From the NCBI RefSeq assembly GCF_022698165.1, contig NZ_JALDAY010000001.1, positions 744,001-808,000 on the forward strand: a DNA stretch of 64,000 nt. The letters are read 5' to 3'. This DNA comes from Streptomyces cylindrosporus. Lineage in GTDB: Bacteria > Actinomycetota > Actinomycetes > Streptomycetales > Streptomycetaceae. Positions 25,712-34,300 of this stretch are shown piece after piece. Numbering within the stretch: the stretch's first letter is position 1; each line of letters begins with the position of its first letter. A model generated the notes under the pieces. The model was not told where the DNA came from and ran no database searches. It was given only the letters and a program-made list of their open reading frames with translations. The translations under genes and the position numbers were made by a program.

Positions 25712-27415
25712 TCAGGCCCGCGCCGGTACGGCTGCCGAAGCGCGCCGCTCGCGCAGCCGTACCGCGTGCTCGTTCGTGCGCACGTCGTACGTCATCAGCT
25801 TCGGCAGGCACAGCGCGAGCAGCCCGACCGCACCCGCGCACAGCAGGCCGCCGGACCAGACGGACGCCCGCACCCCCCACCACGCGGCGAAGCCGCCCGA
25901 CCTGACCTGGCCGACGGTCGGGCCGACCGAGTACGACAGCAGCTCGATCCCGGCGAGCCGCCCGCGCAGCTCGTCCGGGATCGTCTGGTTCCACATGGCC
26001 CCGCGGAAGATCCCGCTGACCATGTCGCAGCCGCCGGCCACGGTCAGGAACAGCAGCACCAGCCATACGTTGCCGACGACGCCGGCCGCCGCGATCGCCA
26101 GGCCCCACAGCGCGGCCGACAGCACCACCATCCGGCCGTGCCGGTGCACCCGCGAGGTCCAGCCGCCGGTCAGCCCTACCAGCATCGACCCAAACGGCAC
26201 CGTCGCGTACATCAGCCCCAACGCCCAGTCCGCGTCCAACTCGTCCGCGAGGAACGGGAGTACGGCGAGCGGCATCGCCAGGAACATCGCGGCGAGGTCG
26301 ACGGCGTAGGTGCCGAGGAGCTCCTTGCGGCCCCAGGCGTACCGGGCGCCCTCGGCGATCGCCCTCAGCGACGGCTTCGCGGCCTCGTGGGCGGCGGGGG
26401 AGGCGGCGATGCGGACGATGAGGACGACCGACACGACGAACGTCAGCAGGTCCGCGCCGTACGCCCAGCCGAGTCCCGCGTACGCCACGACCACGCCTGC
26501 CACCGCCGGGCCCGCGACGCCGCCGACCGTCCAGCGCAGGGAGTTGAGGGAGGTCGCCGCGGTCATGTGCTCGTGGGCCACGATCCGGGGCCAGAGCGAG
26601 TCGATCGCCGGGCGCTGGACGGAGACCAGGGCGGAGGAGAGGGCGGCGACGGCGTACAGCGGCCAGACGGCGGGGCGGGGCAGCAGCGCGTTGAGCAGGA
26701 GCACGGCGCTGAGCAGGCCCTGCCCGGCCTCCGTCCACACGATCAGCTTCCGCTTGTCCAGCGCGTCGGCGAGCGCACCGCCGTACAACCCGAATACGAG
26801 CAGCGGCACGAGCTCCACGGCCCCAACCGCCCCGACCGCCGCGGCCGACCCGGTCAGCTCCTTCAGCTGGACGGGCAGCGCGACGAAGCTGAGGAAACTA
26901 CCGAAGTACGAGACGCTCCCGGAAACCCACAGCCGCCGAAAGTCCCGGGAGGCCTTCCAGGGGGCGAGGTCGGGGAGGAGGGCGCGGAGGCGGGAGGGCG
27001 GGGTGGGGGTGGTTGGGGCGGGCGGGGCAGCTGGGGTGATTGGGGCGGTCGGGGCGGCTTCGGGCTTGGCGGCGGGCGCGGCTTGTGGGGCAGCTTCGGG
27101 CCTCGGATCGGGTGCGGCTTGTGGGGCGTTCTCGGGCCCGGCGCCGGGCGCGGCTGGCGGGGCGGCTCTGGAGGTGCGGTCGGCGGGTGGCCCGGGCGCG
27201 GGTTCGGAAGTGGTTGCGGAGGCGCTGTCGGCGGGCGGTTCGGGTGCGGGGCCGGAGGTGGTCGGGGAGGCGCGGTCGAGGGGCGGCTCGGACGCGGGGC
27301 CGGTGGTGATTGCGGAGGCGCGGTCGGGGGGTGGCTCGGACGCGGTCCCGGGAGTGGCTTCGGAGGGCGGCCCGGAGGTGGGCTCGGGGGTGGAGTGGGA
27401 CGCGTCGGTGGTCAC
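25712..27415 (-). CDS. MFS transporter (EntS-like) with repetitive N-terminal extension
   Basis: A 567-residue MFS exporter. Residues about 150-567 form a 12-helix domain of the EntS/tetracycline-like branch (FRRLWVSGSVSYFGSF, then QRPAIDSLWPRIV). The first 145 residues are a Pro/Ala/Thr-rich tail with four 16-residue repeats of the type ASEPPxDRAS-TTxGP (residues 25-88) and then PEAAPQAAP-type repeats. No ATG, GTG or TTG codon occurs in frame between the GTG at 27415 and the membrane domain, so the tail is probably translated. Family members export siderophores or drugs; the substrate is unknown. The start lacks a clear ribosome site. Confidence 0.8.
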   Translation of the reverse strand: MTTDASHSTPEPTSGPPSEATPGTASEPPPDRASAITTGPASEPPLDRASPTTSGPAPEPPADSASATTSEPAPGPPADRTSRAAPPAAPGAGPENAPQAAPDPRPEAAPQAAPAAKPEAAPTAPITPAAPPAPTTPTPPSRLRALLPDLAPWKASRDFRRLWVSGSVSYFGSFLSFVALPVQLKELTGSAAAVGAVGAVELVPLLVFGLYGGALADALDKRKLIVWTEAGQGLLSAVLLLNALLPRPAVWPLYAVAALSSALVSVQRPAIDSLWPRIVAHEHMTAATSLNSLRWTVGGVAGPAVAGVVVAYAGLGWAYGADLLTFVVSVVLIVRIAASPAAHEAAKPSLRAIAEGARYAWGRKELLGTYAVDLAAMFLAMPLAVLPFLADELDADWALGLMYATVPFGSMLVGLTGGWTSRVHRHGRMVVLSAALWGLAIAAAGVVGNVWLVLLFLTVAGGCDMVSGIFRGAMWNQTIPDELRGRLAGIELLSYSVGPTVGQVRSGGFAAWWGVRASVWSGGLLCAGAVGLLALCLPKLMTYDVRTNEHAVRLRERRASAAVPARA

Positions 27416-27472
27416 GGTGGGTCATGGTCGGCCGGGGTGGCTGCCGGGGGCAACCGCTTTTCCGTCCGCGCG

Positions 27473-27559
27473 CCCGTCAGCCGCCCGGCGGCGTCACCAG
27501 CCCCGTCAGCCGCCCTGCGCCGTCACCAACCTCGCCGGCCGCCCTGCGCCGTCACCAGC
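27473..27559. repeat. Three tandem 29-bp repeats
   Basis: Units begin at 27473, 27502 and 27531 with core GTCAGCCGCCCTGCGCCGTC; units 1 and 2 agree best and unit 3 is diverged at its start. They lie between the divergent-looking N-terminus of the MFS gene and the stop of the SIS-like gene, whose last codons overlap unit 3. Confidence 0.6.
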
Positions 27560-28154
27560 CCGTCGGTGGTGGGGCCGTCAGTTGGTCTGCCAGGCGGGAC
27601 AGGCGGTCCCGTAGGCGGCGGTGGCCTCGTGGGGTCGGTAGGGAGTTTTCGCCCGCCGCCGCGCTGACCAGGTGCTGGACCGTGTCCAGGTCCAGCTCCG
27701 AGCCCTCGGGGACCGTCAGTGACTCGTGCGCCATCGACGTCAGTTCGCCGTCGGACGGGCCCAGGGCCAGGACCGTCGCGCCGGCCCGCCGGGCGTCGTG
27801 GACCCGTTCGAGGAGGGGGACCGCCGGGGCGTCCGGGGAGACGACCAGCAGGGTCTCGCCGCGCCGGGCGCCCGCCAGCCGCCCCAGCCCCACCGCCAGG
27901 TGCGCCGGATCCGAGGCGCGTGCGTCATGCCGTACCAGCGTCGGAGTCAGTTCCGGCGTCCCCGACCACGCCGCCTCGTCCACCAGATGGGCCGCGAGAT
28001 GCCACGGCTCGTACTCCGGCGTCCCCACCAGCAGCAGACCGCCCCCGTGCGACACCACCGACCCGCGCAGCGCCCCCGCGAACCTCCGCGTGGCCCCCAA
28101 CCACTCGGTCCCGGCGAGCACTTCACGCAGCAGCGCGACACGTACGGCGTCCAT
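27552..28154 (-). CDS. SIS-domain-like hypothetical protein
   Basis: A 200-residue soluble protein. The order of blocks resembles a sugar-isomerase (SIS) fold: GGGLLLVGTPEYEPWHLAAHLVDE, then RRGETLLVVSPDAPAVPLLE (the SxS region reads SPDA), then RRAGATVLALGPSDGEL. It may therefore bind a phosphosugar, but catalytic residues are not obvious. The start ATG at 28154 has no strong ribosome site. It is divergent from the sialidase gene, which makes an amino-sugar link tempting but unproven. Confidence 0.6.
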   Translation of the reverse strand: MDAVRVALLREVLAGTEWLGATRRFAGALRGSVVSHGGGLLLVGTPEYEPWHLAAHLVDEAAWSGTPELTPTLVRHDARASDPAHLAVGLGRLAGARRGETLLVVSPDAPAVPLLERVHDARRAGATVLALGPSDGELTSMAHESLTVPEGSELDLDTVQHLVSAAAGENSLPTPRGHRRLRDRLSRLADQLTAPPPTGW

Positions 28155-28310
28155 GCCCCCGCATCCTGCACCAATCGGCCACTCGTGACCCGGAGTTCAC
28201 CCCGAATTCGCCCGACTTGGGGAAGGGAGCGCCTTACTGGGACCGAGGTTGATCACCGGCGCCCCGGCCGGCAGCACGCCCGGGCCGCCGCGAACGCGAG
28301 GAGCGCGCCC

Positions 28311-29384
28311 ATGGCCGAAGCCACCGTCCCCTTCCGCGCGGGCCGCGAGGGATACGCGAGTTACCGCATCCCCGCGATCGTCGCCACCGCCAAGGGCACC
28401 CTGCTCGCCTTCTGCGAGGGCCGGGTCAACAGCGCCAGCGACCACGGGCACATCGACATCGTGCTCAAGCGCTCCACGGACGGCGGCAACACCTGGGGCA
28501 AGCTCCAGGTCGCCGCGAGCAACGGCACCGGCCTCGCCGGCAACCCCGCCCCGGTCGTCCTCGACACCGGCCGCGTCCTCCTGGTCCACGTCCGCAACGC
28601 CGCCTCCGCCTCCGAGTCGGAGGTCCGGCTCGGCAAGGTGAAGGACGCCGACGGCCGCCGGGTGTGGGTGCAGCACAGCGACGACGACGGAGTCACCTGG
28701 TCGAGCCCCAAGGAGATCACCGCGCAGACGAAGAAGGCGGGCTGGCGCTGGTACGCCACCGCACCCGGCCACGCCATCCAGCTGAGCACCGGCCGGATCG
28801 TCGTCCCCGCCAACCATTCGCTGCCGCCCACCGGCACGGACCTCGGCACCGAGCCCCAGTACAACGCCGGCCACTGCCTGCTCAGCGACGACCACGGCGA
28901 GACCTGGTCCATCGGATACGTCGACGACAACACCGACGGCTACATCAACGCCAACGAGACCACCGCCGCCGAACTCCCCGACGGCCGCGTCTACTTCAAC
29001 ACCCGCAACGACTCCCCGGCTCCCGGCAACCGCGCCGACGCCCACTCGGAAGACGGCGGAAAGACCCTCCACACCCCCTTCCGCCCCCAGGCCGGCCTCG
29101 ACGGCCCGGTCTGCGAGGGCAGCGTCCTCCAGCTCCGCGACCCGGACGTCCTCCTCTTCTCCGGCCCCGCCCACGCCTCCGCCCGCGCCCTGATGACCAT
29201 CCGCGCCTCCACCGACAGCGGCAGGACCTGGCGCCCCGTCCACACCGTCGACGGACTGCCCGCCGCCTACTCCGACCTGGTCCGCATCGACAGGTCGACC
29301 CTCGGACTCCTCTACGAGACGGGGGACTTCGGCGCGTACGAGCGCATCGTCCTGCGCCGCGTGCCCGTGACGCGGCTCACCTGA
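28311..29384 (+). CDS. Exo-alpha-sialidase (GH33-like) without signal peptide
   Basis: A 357-residue sialidase/neuraminidase-type beta-propeller. The N-terminal RIP motif is YRIPAI near residue 22, followed by five Asp-box-like repeats: STDGGNTWG, SDDDGVTWS, SDDHGETWS, SEDGGKTLH and STDSGRTWR. The catalytic Tyr/Glu region is likely around CEGSVL and LLYETGDF. The enzyme family removes terminal sialic acids. With the ATG at 28311 (GAGGAG upstream), no signal peptide is present, and the in-frame upstream stretch does not supply one either. So the enzyme looks cytoplasmic, unlike most bacterial sialidases. Confidence 0.85.
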   Translation: MAEATVPFRAGREGYASYRIPAIVATAKGTLLAFCEGRVNSASDHGHIDIVLKRSTDGGNTWGKLQVAASNGTGLAGNPAPVVLDTGRVLLVHVRNAASASESEVRLGKVKDADGRRVWVQHSDDDGVTWSSPKEITAQTKKAGWRWYATAPGHAIQLSTGRIVVPANHSLPPTGTDLGTEPQYNAGHCLLSDDHGETWSIGYVDDNTDGYINANETTAAELPDGRVYFNTRNDSPAPGNRADAHSEDGGKTLHTPFRPQAGLDGPVCEGSVLQLRDPDVLLFSGPAHASARALMTIRASTDSGRTWRPVHTVDGLPAAYSDLVRIDRSTLGLLYETGDFGAYERIVLRRVPVTRLT

Positions 29385-29421
29385 CCGGCCGAGGCCGCCG
29401 GGGCGCACGTAAAGTCGGCCC

Positions 29422-30138
29422 ATGACCTCTACCGACAGTGCTGCACAGACCCCCGCGAAGGCCCCCGCCAAGGACCCGTGGGACCTGCCCGACGTGTCCG
29501 GGCTCGTCGTCGGCGTCCTCGGCGGGACCGGGCCGCAGGGCAAGGGCCTGGCCTACCGGCTGGCCAGGGCCGGCCAGAAGGTGATCATCGGCTCGCGGGC
29601 GGCGGAGCGCGCGCAGGCCGCCGCCGAGGAGTGCGGGCACGGCGTCGAGGGCGCCGACAACGCCGAGACCGCGCGCCGCAGCGACATCGTGATCGTCGCC
29701 GTGCCGTGGGACGGGCACGGCAAGACCCTTGAATCCCTGCGCGAGGAACTGGCCGGCAAGCTGGTCGTCGACTGCGTCAACCCGCTCGGCTTCGACAAGA
29801 AGGGCGCGTACGCGCTCAAGCCGGAGGAGGGCAGCGCCGCCGAGCAGGCCGCCGCGCTGCTGCCGGACTCCCGGGTCGCCGCCGCCTTCCACCATCTGTC
29901 GGCCGTGCTGCTCCAGGACCCGGAGATCGAGGAGATCGACACCGACGTGATGGTGCTGGGGGAGGAGCGGGCCGACGTCGAGATCGTGCAGGCCCTGGCC
30001 GGCCGCATCCCCGGCATGCGCGGCATCTTCGCGGGCCGGCTGCGCAACGCCCACCAGGTGGAGTCCCTGGTCGCGAACCTGATCTCCGTCAACCGCCGCT
30101 ACAAGGCACACGCCGGGCTGCGCGTCACCGACGTATGA
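29422..30138 (+). CDS. npdG: F420H2:NADP+ oxidoreductase NpdG
   Basis: A 238-residue NADPH-dependent F420 reductase. The N-terminal dinucleotide motif is VGVLGGTGPQGKGLAYRLA near residue 30, with SRAAERA for the NADP phosphate. It has the family motif VPWDGHGKTL, and F420-side residues around AFHHLSAVLL. It transfers hydride between NADPH and the deazaflavin F420, which streptomycetes use in secondary metabolism and stress defence. A 20-residue Ala/Pro-rich leader precedes the fold. No F420 synthesis genes are in this window. Confidence 0.92.
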   Translation: MTSTDSAAQTPAKAPAKDPWDLPDVSGLVVGVLGGTGPQGKGLAYRLARAGQKVIIGSRAAERAQAAAEECGHGVEGADNAETARRSDIVIVAVPWDGHGKTLESLREELAGKLVVDCVNPLGFDKKGAYALKPEEGSAAEQAAALLPDSRVAAAFHHLSAVLLQDPEIEEIDTDVMVLGEERADVEIVQALAGRIPGMRGIFAGRLRNAHQVESLVANLISVNRRYKAHAGLRVTDV

Positions 30139-30144
30139 GCGGAT

Positions 30145-30178
30145 GGGGGACACTGGTGGCGAGAAGCCGGTGTCCCCC
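30145..30178 (+). terminator. Hairpin after npdG
   Basis: A perfect 9-bp stem (GGGGGACAC 30145-30153, GTGTCCCCC 30170-30178) lies between npdG and the small membrane protein gene. It has no T-run. The ribosome site of the next gene follows directly. Confidence 0.55.
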
Positions 30179-30196
30179 GACAGGAGAACGACCTTC

Positions 30197-30379
30197 ATGC
30201 CCCGCCTAGCCGTCTACGCCCTCGTCGTCTGTGTCCTCTCGGTGACCGCGGCGGTCGTGTCCTTCGTGCAGGGCAGCTGGCTCGGGGTCGTCTGGGTGCT
30301 GCTGGCGAGCCTGTCGTCGAACATGTGCTGGTACTACTTCAAGCGGGGCCGGACGACGGCCTATGTCCAGAAGCGGTAG
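30197..30379 (+). CDS. Small two-helix membrane protein
   Basis: A 60-residue protein with two hydrophobic segments (AVYALVVCVLSVTAAVVSF and LGVVWVLLASLSSNMCWYY) and a basic C-terminus. AGGAG lies at good distance before the ATG. Its last 19 bases overlap the convergent M50 protease gene. Similar tiny membrane proteins are common in streptomycetes, and no function can be given. Confidence 0.65.
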   Translation: MPRLAVYALVVCVLSVTAAVVSFVQGSWLGVVWVLLASLSSNMCWYYFKRGRTTAYVQKR

Positions 30380-31131
30380 AGGTCGTAGCCGTACGAGGTG
30401 TCGGAGTAGCTGACGCCGAGTCCGCGCAGGATCGCGTCGACCAGGTCGAAGAACTCGCGGTTGATCGACGACTGCCACAGCAGCACGAACACGAACAGCA
30501 GGCCGAACGGCGCGAACGGCTCCACCTGCCGCTTCACCTTGTACGACAGCCAGGGCTCGATGACACCCCAGCCGTCCAGGCCCGGGACCGGCAGGAAGTT
30601 CAGGATCGCCGCCGAGACCTGGAGCAGCGCGAGGAAGGCGAGCGCGAAGCGGAAGTACGGCGGTACGCCGTCCACGGCGTGCAGCCAGAATGGGGCCGTG
30701 CACACGAGGGCGAACACCACGTTCGTCAGCGGGCCCGCCGCCGAGATCAGGCTGTGCCGCCAGCGCCCCTGGATACGGCCCCGCTCGATGAAGACCGCAC
30801 CGCCCGGCAGACCGATGCCGCCCATGATCACAAACACGACCGGCAGCACGATGCTCAGCAGGGCGTGCGTGTACTTCAGGGGATTGAGCGTCAGATAGCC
30901 CTTGCTGCCGATCGTGATGTCGCCGCTGTGCAGGGCGGTGCGCGCGTGCGCGTACTCGTGCAGGCACAGGGACACCACCCAGGCCGCCGTCACGAACAGG
31001 AACACGGCCACGCCGGGCTGGTCGGAAAACCCGGTCCAGGTGGCCCAGCCCGTGACCGCCGTGACGGCCAGGATCCCGATGAAGACGGGACTGATCCGCC
31101 GGTCGCTGCTGCGGGTGGTCGCGGTGGTCAT
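30361..31131 (-). CDS. M50 family site-2-type metalloprotease
   Basis: A 256-residue integral membrane protein with the zinc motif HEYAH (in SLCLHEYAHAR, near residue 60) inside a helix and the second motif LPVPGLDGWG (PxLDG type), typical of S2P-like rhomboid-unrelated proteases. About six hydrophobic segments are visible. It has no PDZ domain. The family cuts membrane-bound substrates, often anti-sigma factors, but no partner is visible here. The start at 31131 has GGGGAGC upstream. It is divergent from the SARP gene. Confidence 0.85.
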   Translation of the reverse strand: MTTATTRSSDRRISPVFIGILAVTAVTGWATWTGFSDQPGVAVFLFVTAAWVVSLCLHEYAHARTALHSGDITIGSKGYLTLNPLKYTHALLSIVLPVVFVIMGGIGLPGGAVFIERGRIQGRWRHSLISAAGPLTNVVFALVCTAPFWLHAVDGVPPYFRFALAFLALLQVSAAILNFLPVPGLDGWGVIEPWLSYKVKRQVEPFAPFGLLFVFVLLWQSSINREFFDLVDAILRGLGVSYSDTSYGYDLYRFWT

Positions 31132-31253
31132 CGGGCTCCCCTGGACTGGACGTGCGCGCGGTGGGACTGCCCGACCGTACCGGGCGTACGGGGAAAACGT
31201 CTCGCGGTGGGGCAAGGGTTCCAGGGAAGGTGACCCATGGGACTTTGGCATAT

Positions 31254-31286
31254 GTTCTACGTTCACCTGTTCTACTTCTGCTCTAC
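31254..31286 (+). promoter_or_regulatory. CTAC-containing direct repeats upstream of the SARP gene
   Basis: GTTCTAC (31254), GTTCTAC (31269) and GCTCTAC (31280) are direct repeats, the last two 11 bases apart. A GTTCACC lies between the first two. The tract is unusually T/C-rich and GC-poor for this genome, about 60 bases before the start codon. Confidence 0.35.
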
Positions 31287-31343
31287 CTCTGCCGACGCAC
31301 CGCCCGCCGAATCCCGTGACCGGCCCCGACCCGGCCGGAGACA

Positions 31344-34300
31344 ATGGACCCCGTGCGCTATCGCATCCTCGGATCGGCCCAGGCGCTCCGCCCCGACGGC
31401 ACCCCCGTCCCGGTCGGCGGAGCGCGGCTGCGTGCCCTGCTCACCGTGCTCGCCCTGCGGGCCGGCCGTGCCGTGCCCACGGGCGTGCTGGTCGAGGAGG
31501 TCTGGGACGGTGACCCGCCCGCCGACGCGGCCGGTGCCCTGCAGGCGCTCGTCGGCCGGCTCCGGCGCGCCCTCGGCGCCGACGCGATCGCCTCGGCGGA
31601 GGGCGGCTACCGGCTCGCCGCCGCGCCGGACGACGTCGACCTGCACCGTTTCGAGCGGCTGACCGGCGAGGGTGTCCGCGCGCTGGCCGACGGCGACCCC
31701 GGCAAGGCGGCCGGTGTCCTGGACGACGCGCTCGCCCTGTGGCGCGGCCCCGCTCTCGCCGACCTCCCCGACCGCACCGCCGAGTCGGCCCGCTGGGACG
31801 CCCGCCGCCTGGACGCCCTGCGCGCCCGCCACACCGCCGCGCTGTCCCTGGGCCACGCCGAGCAGTCCCTGCCCGAACTGACGGCCCTGTGCGACACCCA
31901 CCCCCTCGACGAACCCCTCCAGGCCCTGCGCCTACGCGCCCTCCGCGCCGCGGGCCGCCCGGCGGAGGCCCTGGCGGCCTACGAGGAGGTACGACACCTG
32001 CTGGCGGAGCGGCTGGGCGTGGACCCCGGACCTGAACTGAGGTCCCTGCACGGGGAGTTGCTACGACCGCAGGAGTGGGAGGGACGGACGGGCCACGGGA
32101 CCGGGACGAACCGAGGGGCCGGGGCCGACGGAGGGGCCGGAGCGGACCGAGGGGCCGGGGCCGGGGCGCACCGAGAGGCGCGCGGCACCGGCAGCGGCAC
32201 GGCGGTGGGTCCGGCGGGCGCGGCAGGGCGGGGTGCGTCAGGTACGACGTCCGGTCGGGGCGGCGGCGAGGGCTACGGCTCGGTGGGGGCCGGAGGGCGA
32301 GGCAGCGGCGAGGTTTACGGTCCGGTGGGGTCCGGGGTTCGAGGTGGCGCCGAGGGTGACGGTCCGGTGGGTTCCGGGGCTGGCGGCGGCGGTGAGGCTT
32401 ACGGTCCGGCGGGGTCCGGGGCTCGCGGTGCCGCCGATGCCTACGGCTCGGAGGGATCTGGGGCCCGGGGCGGCGATGCCTACGGCTCGGCGGGATCTGG
32501 GTCTCGCGGTGCCGCCGATGCCTACGGCTCGGCGGGAACCAGGGCTCGCGGCGACGCCCACCGGGAAGCCGGTCACGGCGCGGGGTCTCCGGCCGCACCG
32601 GCCCCCGGAACGCCCACCCCGGCCCCGGGGACCGCCACACCCACCCGCACTACCTCCGAAGCCGCCTCCTTTGCCCCGGCCACCTCCGAAGCCAGCCCTG
32701 TAGCTCCGGCCGCCTCCGAAGCTGGCCCCCTCGCCCGAGCCGCCTCCGAAGCCTCCCCCTTTGCCCCGGCCGACCCCGAAGCGGCCCGCCCTGCCCCGAC
32801 CGCCTCCGAAGCCAGCCCCTCTACCCCAACCGCCCCCCAAGCCGACCGCTTTACCCCGGCCCCCTCCGAGTCCGCCACCCCCACCCCGCTCACCCCCGAC
32901 CCCACCCCCACCCCCCAAACCCCCGGCAACCTCCGCGCCCGCCTCACCTCCTTCGTCGGGCGGGAAGCGGACATCGATGCCATCCGGGGTGACCTCGGGG
33001 CGGCCCGGCTGGTGACGTTGCTCGGGCCAGGTGGGGCCGGGAAGACGCGGTTGTCGCAGGAGGCCGCCGAGACCGTGCGGTACGCCGCCCGGGACGGGGT
33101 GTGGCTCGCCGAGCTCGCGCCCGTCGACGACCCGGACGCCGTACCGGAGGCCGTGCTGACCGCGGTCGGCGCCCGCGAGACCGTGCTCTACGGCGCCGGC
33201 GCCGAGGCCATGCGCGCGGGCGGCGAGCGGCACGACGACCCCGTCGACCGGCTCGCCGAGCACTGCGGACGGCGGCGGATGCTGATCGTCCTCGACAACT
33301 GCGAGCACGTCGTCGACGCCGCCGCCCGCCTCGTCGAGGAGCTCCTGGAGCGCTGCCCCGAACTGACCGTGCTGGCGACCAGCCGCGAACCCCTCGGCGT
33401 ACCGGGGGAGTTGCTGCGCCCGGTCGAGCCGCTGCCCGAGCCCGTCGCCCTGCGGCTGCTCGCCGACCGCGGGGCCGCCGCCCGGCCCGGCTTCCGCGTC
33501 GAGGACGACCCCGAGGCCTGCGCCGAGATCTGCCGGCGCCTGGACGGCCTGCCCCTCGCCATCGAGCTCGCGGCCGCCCGGCTAAGGATGTTGACGCCAC
33601 GTCAGATCGCGGACCGGCTCGACGACCGCTTCCGTCTCCTCACCTCCGGCAGCCGCACGGTCCTGCCCCGCCAGCAGACCCTGCGCGCGGTCGTCGACTG
33701 GTCCTGGGACCTGCTCGACGCGGAGGAACGGGACGTCCTGTGCCGCCTGTCGGTCTTCGCGGGCGGCTGCGACCTCGCCGCCGCCGAGGCGGTCTGCGGC
33801 CCCTTCGCCCTCGACGCGATCGGCTCCCTCGTCGACAAGTCCCTTGTCGTGGCCGCCCCTTCGGACAACGGCGACATGCGCTACCGGCTCCTGGAGACCG
33901 TCGCCGAGTACGCCGGCGAGCGGCTCACGGAGACCGGCCGACGCGCCGAGACACAGCGCGCCCACCTGACGTACTACCGCGAACTCGCCCGCACCACCGA
34001 CGCGTTGCTGCGCGGCCCCGGACAGCTCGCCGCCATCGCCCTGCTGGAGCGCGAGTACGAGAACCTGCGCACCGCCCTGCGCTTCGCGGTCACCGAGCGC
34101 GACGAGCAGGAAGCCGTCTGCCTGGTCCTCTCCCTGTCCTGGTACTGGCAGATGCGCGACGCCCGGATAGAGGCCCGCAACTGGTGCGTGGAGGTCATGG
34201 CCCTGGGCCCCGACCCGTTCACCGCCCCCGTCCGCCGCGCGAACCCGGTCTGGCAGCGCTGCACCGACGTCCCGCCCCCGCTCACCGGCGAACTCCTCGA

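Noticed and set aside
27473..27559. Direct repeats resembling a short CRISPR
   Set aside because: Units are contiguous with no spacers, and there are no cas genes.
31261..31267. PhoP-box unit GTTCACC upstream of the SARP gene
   Set aside because: Only a single unit; no second GTTCACC-like unit at 11 bases.
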